34,367 bases of DNA from Bryobacterales bacterium (GCA_003136575.1 PLEX01000225.1:14583-48949), one strand, 5' to 3'; shown: positions 15,059-22,779, counted from the first letter of the stretch. The notes: generated from the letters alone by a model not told the origin. Numbers and translations are program-made.

Positions 15059-15928
15059 CTACCTGATCTCGGCAACACCAGGGACGAACTCCGGCTCGAA
15101 TACCGCCAGGCATTTCCCCTGAAAGCGTACGTCGAGCCTTGTTATAACCCATGGATGGGTGACAAATGTCTCGGCAAGATACGACCGCCCGGGCTGGAGC
15201 GTGGCATAGTAGACGCGCTCACCTTGATAATTGAGCCAGTACAAAGCCACGTCCTCAGCCAGATAATTGTCAAACCGTATGTATGTGCGGACCGAGTAGG
15301 CGGTGGATTTCAGCTTTCTTTCATCGCATACCTGCGCAGGGCTTAATTTCTTAAACGATAATGCCTCTGTCAGGCGAAATTCGTTTTTCGTTGGCAGCAG
15401 CGCTTCTCCGCCCGCGCCAGGCAAGAAGCTCTTCCGGGGAAGCACAACCAGCTCTCCGAGTTCCGGACGCTCAATCTTGGGCTGCCTTGTGAGCCGCCTG
15501 TATAGTGCGATGTATCCCTCGGGACTGTCGATTTGATAGCGCGTAGTGTCCTTCAGCATCGTCGGAATTGCACGCGGTTCGGAACTTCCGAAGTAGACCG
15601 GTACGAATTTTTTGCCTCCGCCTTTTGCTTCGTAGAGACATGTCCGAATTATCCTCGCTTCCCAGAACGCGCCCGCGCCAGCCGATTCTCCGTCCGGGGA
15701 CGCCACCCGCGCGCAATAAGTGTTAGTACAGACGACGATGACGAAGTCGGAGTTGGTTATCTGACGTTCCGTCCAGAGGGCCCATCCATCGTCCGGTTCC
15801 TGGTTCCACTGGTCCAATTGGGCTTCGATCCCTTCAGTTACCAGGCGAGCCGCGAAGCCGAGGACTCGGGCCTCATGTTCTGGCGAATCGTGGCTATAGC
15901 TGATGAAGACCGTCGAACTCTTCGCCAT
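15059..15928 (-). CDS. SEFIR domain fused to a VHL-beta domain
   Basis: Residues 1-145 form a SEFIR (TIR-like) domain: VFISYSHDSPEHEARVLGFA, then the diagnostic DQWNQEPDDGWALWTERQI, VIVVCTNTY, a FWEARII helix and KFVPVYF. Residues about 202-285 match the pVHL beta domain: YIRFDN, VALYWLNYQGE, YYATLQPGRSYLAE, THPW and CLAVFEPEFVPG. Aligned without gaps to human pVHL 78-117, the hydroxyproline pocket W88, Y98, S111, H115, W117 becomes W231, Y241, T254, H258, W260, and N78 becomes N221. A 55-residue linker joins the domains. No signal peptide or membrane span is seen. SEFIR/TIR modules mediate signalling or NAD cleavage in other proteins; the function here is unknown. A TACAAT box 6 nt before the ATG suggests a leaderless mRNA. 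Confidence 0.88.
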   Translation of the reverse strand: MAKSSTVFISYSHDSPEHEARVLGFAARLVTEGIEAQLDQWNQEPDDGWALWTERQITNSDFVIVVCTNTYCARVASPDGESAGAGAFWEARIIRTCLYEAKGGGKKFVPVYFGSSEPRAIPTMLKDTTRYQIDSPEGYIALYRRLTRQPKIERPELGELVVLPRKSFLPGAGGEALLPTKNEFRLTEALSFKKLSPAQVCDERKLKSTAYSVRTYIRFDNYLAEDVALYWLNYQGERVYYATLQPGRSYLAETFVTHPWVITRLDVRFQGKCLAVFEPEFVPGVAEIR

Positions 15929-15934
15929 GCTTCA

Positions 15935-15940
15935 ATTGTA
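15935..15940 (-). promoter_or_regulatory. Putative -10 element of the SEFIR-VHL gene (TACAAT)
   Basis: TACAAT ends exactly 6 nt before the ATG at 15928, and there is no SD motif in the intervening TGAAGC. This spacing is the one expected if transcription starts at the A of the start codon. Confidence 0.5.
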
Positions 15941-15983
15941 GGCTCACTGGGCACCCGTCCCAGGCTTAAAACGTCCTTGAGGG

Positions 15984-15989
15984 TAGAAT
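15984..15989 (+). promoter_or_regulatory. Putative -10 element of the first Uma2 gene (TAGAAT)
   Basis: TAGAAT ends exactly 6 nt before the ATG at 15996, with no SD motif. It lies in the 67-bp divergent gap shared with the SEFIR-VHL gene, whose own box is at 15935-15940. Confidence 0.5.
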
Positions 15990-15995
15990 ATTCAC

Positions 15996-16490
15996 ATGGG
16001 CAGCACGACACTTGTATCCGTCGAGGAGTACCTCCGGTTAACGGACAAGCCCAATTGCGAGTATCGCGACGGCGTTCTTTACCCCAAACCGATGGCGACA
16101 TTATTCCATGGCTTGCTCGAATACATGTTGGTGTTTATGCTCCGAAGGCTCGGCCTTCAGTCTGCCTCTGAGGTAACGGTCAGGTTGTCAACCACAAAAT
16201 ATCTTGTGCCAGATGTGGTGGCGGCCCCGGTCCTGAAGAATCCCTATCCCGCCGAGCCCGTCCTGCTGTGCTGCGAAATTCTCTCCCCCGAAGACCGTCT
16301 CGGCACAACATTTGCCAAGTGCGAGGAATACCACGCGTGGGGCGTGCCCTACTGCTGGGTGATCGACCCCGCGAAGCGCACGGCGTGGGAATACCACGCT
16401 TCGTCTGAACCGGTGCGCGCCACCGAAGCGGTCCATGCGGGCGAACGCTCGATCAGCCTGAAAGAACTATTCTTGGCTCTCGACAATTAA
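15996..16490 (+). CDS. Uma2 family (DUF820) putative endonuclease
   Basis: A 164-residue protein of the Uma2/DUF820 family, a PD-(D/E)XK-like nuclease fold. Visible features are VSVEEYLRL and CEYRDGVLYPKP (the Glu of the N-terminal motif), YLVPDVVAAP carrying the PDV Asp, and LCCEILSPEDR corresponding to the (V/I)E(I/V)LSP core. Next come KCEEYHAWGVPYCWVIDP and a C-terminal tail ERSISLKELF. The length is a little shorter than the typical 185-200. The biological role of Uma2 proteins is not established; they are numerous in cyanobacteria and acidobacteria. It is divergent from the SEFIR-VHL gene. Whether the two genes are functionally linked is unknown. Confidence 0.9.
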   Translation: MGSTTLVSVEEYLRLTDKPNCEYRDGVLYPKPMATLFHGLLEYMLVFMLRRLGLQSASEVTVRLSTTKYLVPDVVAAPVLKNPYPAEPVLLCCEILSPEDRLGTTFAKCEEYHAWGVPYCWVIDPAKRTAWEYHASSEPVRATEAVHAGERSISLKELFLALDN

Positions 16491-16611
16491 GCCGCCAACA
16501 TGTAACCCGGCTTTCGCGCGAAGGCTCAATGGTTGAGCGGGTCCCAGACCGAGACCAGATCCAGAGTGAAACCTTCGACGGGGCCTTCGCTCTTCACCGA
16601 ATCGGGGTTGG

Positions 16612-17130
16612 TCAAGGTCTCGACGTTCCCGCCCGCCGATAGATTTCCACCACGCGGGTTTCGGGATCGATCAGCCAGGCAAGCTGCGCGCCATTGACGA
16701 TCCACTCGCGCATTTTTTCGCGGATGGCACGCCCACGGTCGGTAAGCGATCGCACTTCAATCACAAAGTCCGGGCACAGGTGCCAGTAGCGCTCGATCAT
16801 TCCCTTATCGAGAGCCTTCACACAGGAAGTCAGGGTCCAGGCCGCATCGGGCGCCCGCCGCGCGCCATTCGGGAGGACAAATCCTCCGGCTGCGCCGGCA
16901 ACGCCACCCCTTTTATCCCGCTGCGCCCACCGATCCAGTTGAGTCAGGATTGCGCGATGGCGATACGCGGTCAGCGTGTAATTCGGGGGCATGACGATCA
17001 GCTCTCCATCGGCGGACATCTCGAAAAACAGATCGGGATGTTCGGAACACAATTCGGCGAACTGGTCGTCGGTCATCGGCTGCGACGTGAGAATCGCGGG
17101 CAGAAATTCCTCGTCGATTGTGAACGCCAT
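16612..17130 (-). CDS. Uma2 family (DUF820) putative endonuclease, C-terminus frameshifted
   Basis: A second Uma2-family protein, not closely similar to the first: MTDDQFAELCSEHPDLFFEM, the ELIVMPP strand, APDAAWTL, CPDFVIEVRSLTDRG (core Asp and Glu) and NGAQLAWLIDPETRVVEIYRR. The frame as read ends after IYRRAGTSRP. The next frame continues at once with GNVETLTNPDSVKSEGPVEG and FTLDLVSVWDP, the standard Uma2 tail, to a TGA at 16526-16528. Adding one G to the GGG run at about 16628-16630 restores one continuous 201-codon gene, so this is either a sequencing error or a recent frameshift. All catalytic motifs lie before the shift. It ends 36 nt from the convergent first Uma2 gene if the tail is counted. 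Confidence 0.87.
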   Translation of the reverse strand: MAFTIDEEFLPAILTSQPMTDDQFAELCSEHPDLFFEMSADGELIVMPPNYTLTAYRHRAILTQLDRWAQRDKRGGVAGAAGGFVLPNGARRAPDAAWTLTSCVKALDKGMIERYWHLCPDFVIEVRSLTDRGRAIREKMREWIVNGAQLAWLIDPETRVVEIYRRAGTSRP

Positions 17131-17196
17131 AAACTCGATACCAGCGGTACGCGTACCCGCCGATCGATTGTCGCGGCGGCCGCGACTTACCGGGCT

Positions 17197-17844
17197 TCAC
17201 GCCGTGATAATCGCCTTCCGCACGGCGAAAAGAACCAACTCCGCGGTATTGTGCAGGCCGAGCTTCTGCATCAGATTGGTGCGGTGCGTGTCGATCGTAT
17301 AAGGGCTCAGGTTCATCACGGCCGCCGCTTCTTTGTTCGACTTCCCTTCCGCCAGAAGCTGCAGCACCTCGCGTTCCCGCTCGGTCAGCAAATCGTACGA
17401 ATCCGTGACCCCTCGCTTCTTCATCAGGTGCACGTGCTCCTCCAGCAGCGCATCGGCAATCACGCGCGAGAAATACGGACGACCCGCCGCAACGGTCCGG
17501 ATGGCGGTTTCCAGTTCGTCGTCCGCGTTGTCTTTGAGTAAATACCCGCGGGCGCCATTGTTCAACGCCCGCAGAATGTAGCTTTCGTCCGTGTACATGC
17601 TCAGGACGACGATTCCGATGCGCGGATTATCGCGTACAATCTGGCTCGCCGCATCGAGGCCATTGAGCCGCGGCATGGCAACATCCATCAGCACCACGTC
17701 GGGCGCGAACACCTTTGCGAGGCGCACGGCATCGCGGCCATCCGCCGCTTCAGCCACTACGTCGACACCGGCAATCCGGCCCAGCAAAAGCTTCAGGCCG
17801 GCCCGAACGATGCCGTGATCGTCGGCAATCAGCACCCGGATCAT
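17197..17844 (-). CDS. NarL/FixJ family response regulator
   Basis: A 215-residue regulator with an N-terminal receiver domain: IADDHGIVRAGLKLLL acidic pocket, phospho-acceptor Asp in DVVLMDVAMPRLNG (about residue 54), the VVLSMYTDE Ser/Thr switch and GARGYLLKDNADDE with the conserved Lys. The C-terminal LuxR-type helix-turn-helix is LLTEREREVLQLLAEGKSNKEAA and DTHRTNLMQKLGLHNTAELVLFA. It overlaps the histidine kinase gene by 4 nt (ATGA), forming a cognate pair. Target genes cannot be predicted from this window. The arrangement (kinase then regulator, co-translated) is standard. Confidence 0.95.
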   Translation of the reverse strand: MIRVLIADDHGIVRAGLKLLLGRIAGVDVVAEAADGRDAVRLAKVFAPDVVLMDVAMPRLNGLDAASQIVRDNPRIGIVVLSMYTDESYILRALNNGARGYLLKDNADDELETAIRTVAAGRPYFSRVIADALLEEHVHLMKKRGVTDSYDLLTEREREVLQLLAEGKSNKEAAAVMNLSPYTIDTHRTNLMQKLGLHNTAELVLFAVRKAIITA

Positions 17845-19247
17845 GAGCCACTCACACGAGCCGGGCCGGCCGCGCCACTCGATGCAAAGACGGCGTCCGC
17901 GACGTCCGGACGCGGCAGGCGGAACTCGATCGTGCTGCCCCTTCCGGGCGACGAGATCACCCTCAGGACGCCCCCGAGCTCGTGTACCCGCTCGCCCATT
18001 CCCGCCAGCCCGAGGCCATACGCCGTTCCTGGCAGCCCCTGGCCGTTGCGCCTCACCGGCGACATTTCGAATCCCCGGCCGTCGTCGGCGATCCTCCCCG
18101 CAACACCGCCCTCGCCGGCCGTCAGCGACAATTCGACGTGCCGCGCGCCCGAATGCCGCACCGCATTAGTCAGCGCCTCCTGCACTACCCGATAGGCGCA
18201 CGTGCACTCCGCCTCCGGCAGCGAATCGACTTCGGGATCGATCTCCGCGTGAACCTCCATGCCGCCGGCTCGGGTAATGTCGCGGACCAGCGCGCCAACC
18301 GCCGCCGCAAGTCCCAGGTCGTCCAGCATGGAGGGCCGGAGCAGCATGGCTATATTCCGGATTACGCGAAGCGTCTGTTCCACAATCCCTTTCGCATGGG
18401 CGACCCGCTCGGCAAGCTCTTCTTCTCCGGCATCGTGGGAGATGCTCGCAAGCTCCATCCGCAGACCGGTCAGCATCTGTCCGGCCTGATCGTGAAGTTC
18501 CCGCGACAGAAATCTCCGCTCCTGCTCCTGCGCCATGCGAATATGCCCCGACAACCGCCGCAGCTCCAGTTCAGCCTTCGCCGATTGCCGTTCGAGGCCG
18601 ATCAGGTGCGCGACCGTTGCAGCCGCGATTGCCAGCGCCAGCATCAGGGCAATCGCCGTCGTCCATGCCAGCAAGGTCCCGAATCTTTCGTCGGCATCGG
18701 TGATCCGCGACCTTTCCGCCGCAAAGTTCACCGTCATCAGCCGCTCCACCTGCGCCGCCAGTTCGACAATCTCTTCCCGGTGGCGAATGCGATCCTGGAG
18801 AAATCCCGCGCGGCGTGCGGCTTTCTCCTCCGGCGTCCAGTCGAGCACTATCTGGGTTGGGTCCCAGTAGTTTCCGACTTCGCTGTGGAGCCGGTCGAGC
18901 GCCGTCTTCTCTTCGACACTCTGGCTGGACGTCCTGAGAATCTGAAAGCTGCGCTCCGTCTGGCCGCGGATGCCGGCGAACTGTTCCGCGTAGCGGGCCG
19001 CGTGCGACGCGTCCGGGTCCAGAAGATAATCCCGCGTCAGAATTCCCGCCAGAAACACGTTGGCGCGAATGGAGGACAAGGCATCTCCGGCTTCCAGATG
19101 AGCCCGATGCAGCGCCGCCACTTCCCTTTGCTCAGTGGCCGAGCCGCGCCGAATCGCAATAGCCGCGCCGCCGATAATGGCCAGCAGCCCTGCGAACGCG
19201 AACGCGAGCAGAAGTGATTTGCGGCGGAGCATAGGCTTCGATGTCAC
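17841..19247 (-). CDS. Membrane sensor histidine kinase, HisKA_3 (NarX/DegS-like) type
   Basis: A 468-residue kinase with two transmembrane helices (about 13-31 and 207-233) bracketing a roughly 175-residue extracytoplasmic helical domain that resembles CHASE3/four-helix-bundle sensors. It is followed by a short coiled-coil linker (KAELELRRLSGHIRMAQEQE). The phospho-acceptor His is in SRELHDQAGQMLTGLRMEL, HisKA_3 type, which pairs with NarL-type regulators. The HATPase has the N box EALTNAVRHSG, G1 DDGRGF and G2 GLGLAGMGERV. The start is taken as GTG 19247; an ATG at 19232 is a close alternative. The ligand is unknown. The stop overlaps the response regulator start. Confidence 0.93.
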   Translation of the reverse strand: MTSKPMLRRKSLLLAFAFAGLLAIIGGAAIAIRRGSATEQREVAALHRAHLEAGDALSSIRANVFLAGILTRDYLLDPDASHAARYAEQFAGIRGQTERSFQILRTSSQSVEEKTALDRLHSEVGNYWDPTQIVLDWTPEEKAARRAGFLQDRIRHREEIVELAAQVERLMTVNFAAERSRITDADERFGTLLAWTTAIALMLALAIAAATVAHLIGLERQSAKAELELRRLSGHIRMAQEQERRFLSRELHDQAGQMLTGLRMELASISHDAGEEELAERVAHAKGIVEQTLRVIRNIAMLLRPSMLDDLGLAAAVGALVRDITRAGGMEVHAEIDPEVDSLPEAECTCAYRVVQEALTNAVRHSGARHVELSLTAGEGGVAGRIADDGRGFEMSPVRRNGQGLPGTAYGLGLAGMGERVHELGGVLRVISSPGRGSTIEFRLPRPDVADAVFASSGAAGPARVSGS

Positions 19248-19333
19248 CAGTTTCCCGCATTGCCGACCCGCGGCGCCACAGTGCGCGCCTGCCGGTGGTT
19301 GGGCGGCTTACAGGCTCCGACACGCCCGCCGCG

Positions 19334-19830
19334 TCATCGTTTCGCTTGCGCCGATTGCCCCGCTACCTGCCCGTCGGGCAGACCGCGCTCGAACTCCAGC
19401 TCTTCGGGCTGCACCGCCCTGCCGGTCATCGGCGTGACGGTCACCTTCATCGTATTACGCGAGGGTTCCACCGAGAAACGCCGTTTGACGATTTCACTGC
19501 CCCTGGTCTCCAGTTGCACCAGCGCCTGACCGTTATAGTACATCGACACCGTCGCCTTGTGTCCGGAAAGTTTGACTTCGCAGTTCTGCCCGTCGGTGTT
19601 GCACTGGAAATCGGCCACCGCGATCTTCCCCTGGATCTGTCTGACATGGAGACCGCCCGCCACGCTGTCGAAAACCCACCCTTCGGTGCCCGCGCCCGGC
19701 CGCATCCAGGAGCCGATCAGGCTTGCCCTGTCGGCCTGATCGTCGGCCTGTGCGGCCCGCGCGAGGGGCGAGACCGAAGCCCCGTGGCCAGTGCCGCAAA
19801 AGTCGCAAAAGCATACATGGCTTGTCTCAT
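19334..19830 (-). CDS. Secreted hypothetical protein with a signal-peptide frameshift
   Basis: The best start is ATG 19830: GGAG lies 9 nt upstream and it encodes the signal-peptide opening MRQAMYAFATFAALATG. That frame then dies, while the next frame carries ASVSPLARAAQA, the end of a signal peptide, and the mature part DDQADRASLIGSW onward. Adding one G to the GGGG run at 19780-19783 joins them perfectly. The mature protein (about 150 residues) is mostly beta, with GWVFDSVAGGLHVRQIQG, VADFQCNTDGQNCEVKLSGH and VSMYYNGQALVQLETRG. It has two cysteines and resembles a small lipocalin-like or calycin-like secreted domain, but I do not recognise a family. It lies 21 nt after pal and is probably co-transcribed. 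As read, it would not be exported correctly. Confidence 0.65.
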
Positions 19831-19851
19831 ATTGCGATCTCCGGATTTCCT

Positions 19852-20442
19852 TTACGGCGCCGCCGTGATTGCCGCCCGGCGGTTCTTCTGCCAGCAGTTT
19901 TCGTTGTGTTCCTCGCAAATCGGCCTGTCTTTGCCGTAGCTCACGACCGTGAGCTGCGTCTCCGGTATGCCGGAACTAACGAGGAACTGCTCCGCGGCCT
20001 TCGCGCGCCGGTCGCCCAGCGCAAGGTTGTACTCGGCCGAACCTCGTTCATCGGCCCCGCCCACGACCAGCAGTTTTTGTGCCGGGTAGTTCGACAGGAT
20101 GCCCTTCACGACGTTAACATCGCTGCTCAGAGTTGTCAGCGCGTCGGGCCGGATGTTGGCTTTGTCGTAATCAAACAGGGCATCGGAAAGATGGGCCAGG
20201 CGCTGGTTAAGCGTCTCTCTTTCCTGCGCAGTCATGGTGGCGGGGCGCGGAGAAGCTTGCTGAGCGGTTGGTGTTTGCGCAACCGGCCGGGAAGCCGCCA
20301 CTGCGGGGCGAGGCGGCGGTCCTGGCGCGGCCTGCGGCGAAGGCGGAGTGGGGACGGACTTCGCCGTAACGGGAACTGCCTTATGACAGGCAGCGGAGAT
20401 CAGGATTGTGAATCCGCAGAGGAGTAAGATTTTCTTGGGCAT
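19852..20442 (-). CDS. pal: Peptidoglycan-associated lipoprotein (Pal/OmpA family)
   Basis: A 196-residue lipoprotein with a lipobox (LISAAC, lipidated Cys19), a Pro/Ala-rich linker (about 28-70) and a C-terminal OmpA domain. Within it, LFDYDKANIRPDAL starts the fold, VVGGADERGSAEYNLALGDRRA replaces the usual EGHxDERG loop, and QLTVVSYGKDRPICEEHNENCWQKNRRA closes it. Pal anchors the outer membrane to peptidoglycan within the Tol-Pal complex. The change from GHxDERG to GGADERG at the start of the peptidoglycan-binding loop is unusual and may alter diaminopimelate binding. An AGGAAGG site precedes the ATG. The frameshifted secreted gene lies just downstream; tolB and other tol genes are not seen. 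Confidence 0.92.
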   Translation of the reverse strand: MPKKILLLCGFTILISAACHKAVPVTAKSVPTPPSPQAAPGPPPRPAVAASRPVAQTPTAQQASPRPATMTAQERETLNQRLAHLSDALFDYDKANIRPDALTTLSSDVNVVKGILSNYPAQKLLVVGGADERGSAEYNLALGDRRAKAAEQFLVSSGIPETQLTVVSYGKDRPICEEHNENCWQKNRRAAITAAP

Positions 20443-20616
20443 TTGGCCTTCCTGTTTCTATCTGGACATGTTTCGTGGCGCAATACCATCCCGTAAACAC
20501 ACCAGATTTCCGGGTTGCGCGGCAGTGGTTTGGTTGAGACTCTACGTTTAGCGCCTGACGGCAGCCCGGCCAGCCAGCGGCACCGCCACGCCGCGCGTGA
20601 ACGCAAAGGGAGTTTC

Positions 20617-20622
20617 TATAAT
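20617..20622 (+). promoter_or_regulatory. Consensus -10 element of the DUF1697 gene (TATAAT)
   Basis: A perfect TATAAT ends exactly 6 nt before the ATG at 20629. The intervening CCCGGT is not an SD. No good -35 is seen. The placement predicts a leaderless mRNA. Confidence 0.6.
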
Positions 20623-20628
20623 CCCGGT

Positions 20629-21168
20629 ATGGCTTTCGTTGTTTTCCTGCGTGGCGTGAATGTTGGCGGGCACAGGACGATTCGCCCGAGCATCCTTGCG
20701 GGAGAACTCAGCCACTATGACGTCGTTAATGTGGGCGCTGCCGGCACATTTGTGGTTCGTAAACCTGGATCCCGAACAAAGTTCCGCGCCGAATTGCTGC
20801 GGAAGCTGCCATTCGAAACGGAGGTTATGCTCTGCGACGCCCGCGATCTGCTCCGACTGGAGACGGAAAATCCGTTTGGAGATGAGCCGATGAGTCCGGA
20901 TGTCGTTCGATTCGTGAGCATCCTGTCAAAGGCCAGTCGCGTTGCGCCGCTCGTTCCAATCGCGCTGCCGCCGGACGGGGAGTGGTTCCTGCGAGTCATC
21001 GCGTCGAGGAAGCGTTTCGTCTTCGGAGTGTACCGTCGTCACATGAAGGCGATCGGATATCTTGGCCAGCTCGACAAAGTGTTCGGCGTGGCAGCGACGA
21101 CGCGGAACTGGAGCACCATACTTGCGATTGTGCGGATTTTGAAAGGTGAGGCGAAGAAGGATCGCTGA
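20629..21168 (+). CDS. DUF1697 family protein
   Basis: A 179-residue cytoplasmic protein matching DUF1697: FVVFLRGVNVGGHRTIRPSI at the start, a VVNVGAAGTFVVRK strand (usually VQTYIQSGNVVF), KLPFETEVMLCDARDLL and the C-terminal GVAATTRNWSTILAIVRIL, which is conserved in the family (TxRNWxTxxKL). The function of DUF1697 is unknown. The ATG at 20629 is chosen because the family homology starts there and a perfect TATAAT sits 6 nt upstream; a longer frame from 20515 has no similarity. It stands alone between pal (divergent) and the broken acyltransferase region. Confidence 0.9.
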   Translation: MAFVVFLRGVNVGGHRTIRPSILAGELSHYDVVNVGAAGTFVVRKPGSRTKFRAELLRKLPFETEVMLCDARDLLRLETENPFGDEPMSPDVVRFVSILSKASRVAPLVPIALPPDGEWFLRVIASRKRFVFGVYRRHMKAIGYLGQLDKVFGVAATTRNWSTILAIVRILKGEAKKDR

Positions 21169-21596
21169 TTTACACGCGGGCAAGCGTCGTGCGGCTGATC
21201 ATGCGGATGTTTGCGCTGTTGACGGGGTGAAACGGCGAGCCAGCCACAGGATGATCTCCCCGAACGCCGTATCCTGGAACGGTGACGCGACACTTCACCG
21301 ACGTGCCGGACTTATCCTCTTGGTCGGTAAACGCTGCGCCGTTTTCGGCGGCCTTTGGGATGATGGCAAATCCAAAAGGTTGACAGCGCAGAGCTTATTC
21401 GCTGATATGGCTCATTGACTCGGAACGATCAAAATGCGGGTCAATTGCGTACTTCCGGCATAGCAAGGCTTACATGTCTTTCAACGCCCCCGGCAAGTCC
21501 GGGGAAATTCTCAAGAGCCTCTCGGCGGTTGTCAACTCTGGGCTGACTTTCACGATTTCCTGGATGGGGAAAACCGGAAGGGATAGGAAAGCCACG
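21169..21596. other. Gene-free stretch before the acyltransferase remnant
   Basis: I see no convincing coding sequence on either strand. A TTGACA at 21380-21385 with a 17-bp spacer to TGATAT (21403-21408) is a possible but weak promoter. A short CCCCGG/CCGGGG hairpin lies near 21487-21503. Confidence 0.5.
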
Positions 21597-22559
21597 ATGA
21601 ACGGTCGAGGGCAGGCACACGGAACAAGCGGAGAAACGGACTGCCAATCTCTTCCAGCCCAGCCTTCTCGTCTGCGACTGCTCTTCATCGACAACCTGCG
21701 CTGGACAATGATCATTCTGGTCATCAGCATGCATGCAGCCGATACCTATAGTCCGCTGGGCAACTGGTATTTCGAGGATAAAAGGCCGCTCTCGGCGGCG
21801 GCGCTGATCGCTTTGGCCGCATGGCAGATGTATCTTCAGTCCTTCTTCATGGGACTCCTGTTCGTCATCGCCTACTTCGCTTGACCGAAAGGGCTCGTGG
21901 AAATTTGTGCGCGAGCGCGCGTTCCGGCTGGGGCTACCAGTTTTGTTTTACATGTTCGTATTTGGGCCAATAACGGAGTACGTTTGCGCCCACTCATGGA
22001 ATTCTACCGGGCCGACATCCTTCGCCAACGAATGGTCACGTTCCTGGTGCGGCTCGCGCTGCCTTCCGACTCCTCGTTTCTGAAACACATGCACCTCGGT
22101 GATTTTCCCCAATACGTTCTCCTGTTCAGTGCAGGTATTTTCGCGGGGAATGGAAGCTGGTTACCCAAGCTCAGCTTCTTGTTGGGAGTACGATGGTTGG
22201 GTATCGTGATGCCGTTCGGTTTTGCGGCGTGGTTCGTCATCCTGAAATCGGGCGGAGCATTCACGGGAAACGGCGCAGCCTTCTCAGGAGGCTGGCATTG
22301 AAAAGCGGCCTGCATGAATCTATGGGAGTCGTTTATCTGCGTTGCCATGTGCTACGGCCTCCTTGTAGTCGTCAATCGGCAAGGAGTGCTGACGAAGTTT
22401 CTGTCGGATAACGCGTTCGGCGCTTTCGTCTTTCATCCTCCGATTGTCGTCCTGGCGGCGCGTATGCTGGATGGCATCACGGCACCGGCAATTCTGAGAT
22501 TCCTGATCCTCACCAGCATTGGTTTGGTCCTTCATTTTGAACGCAGTTGTTTTTCGTAG
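21597..22559 (+). pseudogene. Broken membrane acyltransferase 3 (OafA/OpgC-like)
   Basis: The pieces fit one multi-span acyltransferase in three frames. From ATG 21597: LRLLFIDNLRWTMIILVISMH (the family's first helix, with the catalytic-type His in VISMHAA) and SFFMGLLFVIAYF, ending at TGA about 21882. In another frame, about 21890-22000: KGSWKFVRERAFRLGLPVLF and MFVFGPITEYV. In a third, 21997-22301: ADILRQRM and HMHLGDFPQYVLLFSAGIFAG plus hydrophobic spans, ending at TGA. From 22314 to 22559: MNLWESFICVAMCYGLLVVV and NAFGAFVFHPPIVVLAARML. At least two frameshifts and one stop prevent a full product. Intact relatives O-acylate surface glycans or glucans. The decay is multiple, so a simple sequencing error is unlikely. 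Confidence 0.8.
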
Positions 22560-22701
22560 GATTCCCGTTCGCCGAGTCCTTTGATTGATTCGACCCTGTG
22601 CAAACAGGCAGGCGGCAGCGGTGACCCCGCGATGGAGGCGTTGGGCGCGTCGCAGAAGCGGTCGGCATAGCAGACAGTTTCCAATTGATAATAGAGGCCG
22701 T

Positions 22702-22727
22702 TCTCTCTCTCTCTCTCTCTCTCTCTC
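22702..22727. repeat. (TC)13 dinucleotide tract
   Basis: Thirteen uninterrupted TC units (26 nt), which is rare in a bacterial GC-rich chromosome. It lies in the roughly 350-bp gene-free interval 22560-22913. No start codon or promoter is close enough on either side to suggest phase variation of an intact gene. Confidence 0.9.
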
Positions 22728-22746
22728 AGGCAATCTATTGCACTGT

Positions 22747-22779
22747 ATTACACCTTGTGGTGTAATGTTAACATGTTAA
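22747..22779. promoter_or_regulatory. Two adjacent palindromes, operator-like
   Basis: ATTACACC-TTGT-GGTGTAAT (22747-22766, perfect 8-bp arms) is followed one base later by the perfect 12-bp palindrome TTAACATGTTAA (22768-22779). The patch is AT-rich against the surroundings and resembles tandem binding sites for a dimeric repressor. No intact gene adjoins it. A 43-codon minus-strand frame (about 22883-22755, containing IVPAPHNTARGIFEQF) abuts it, but I do not recognise it. Confidence 0.4.

Noticed and set aside
15541..15552. A GTAGTGTC copy resembling the MITE end
   Set aside because: It lies inside the coding sequence of the SEFIR-VHL gene, with no partner repeat or target duplication.
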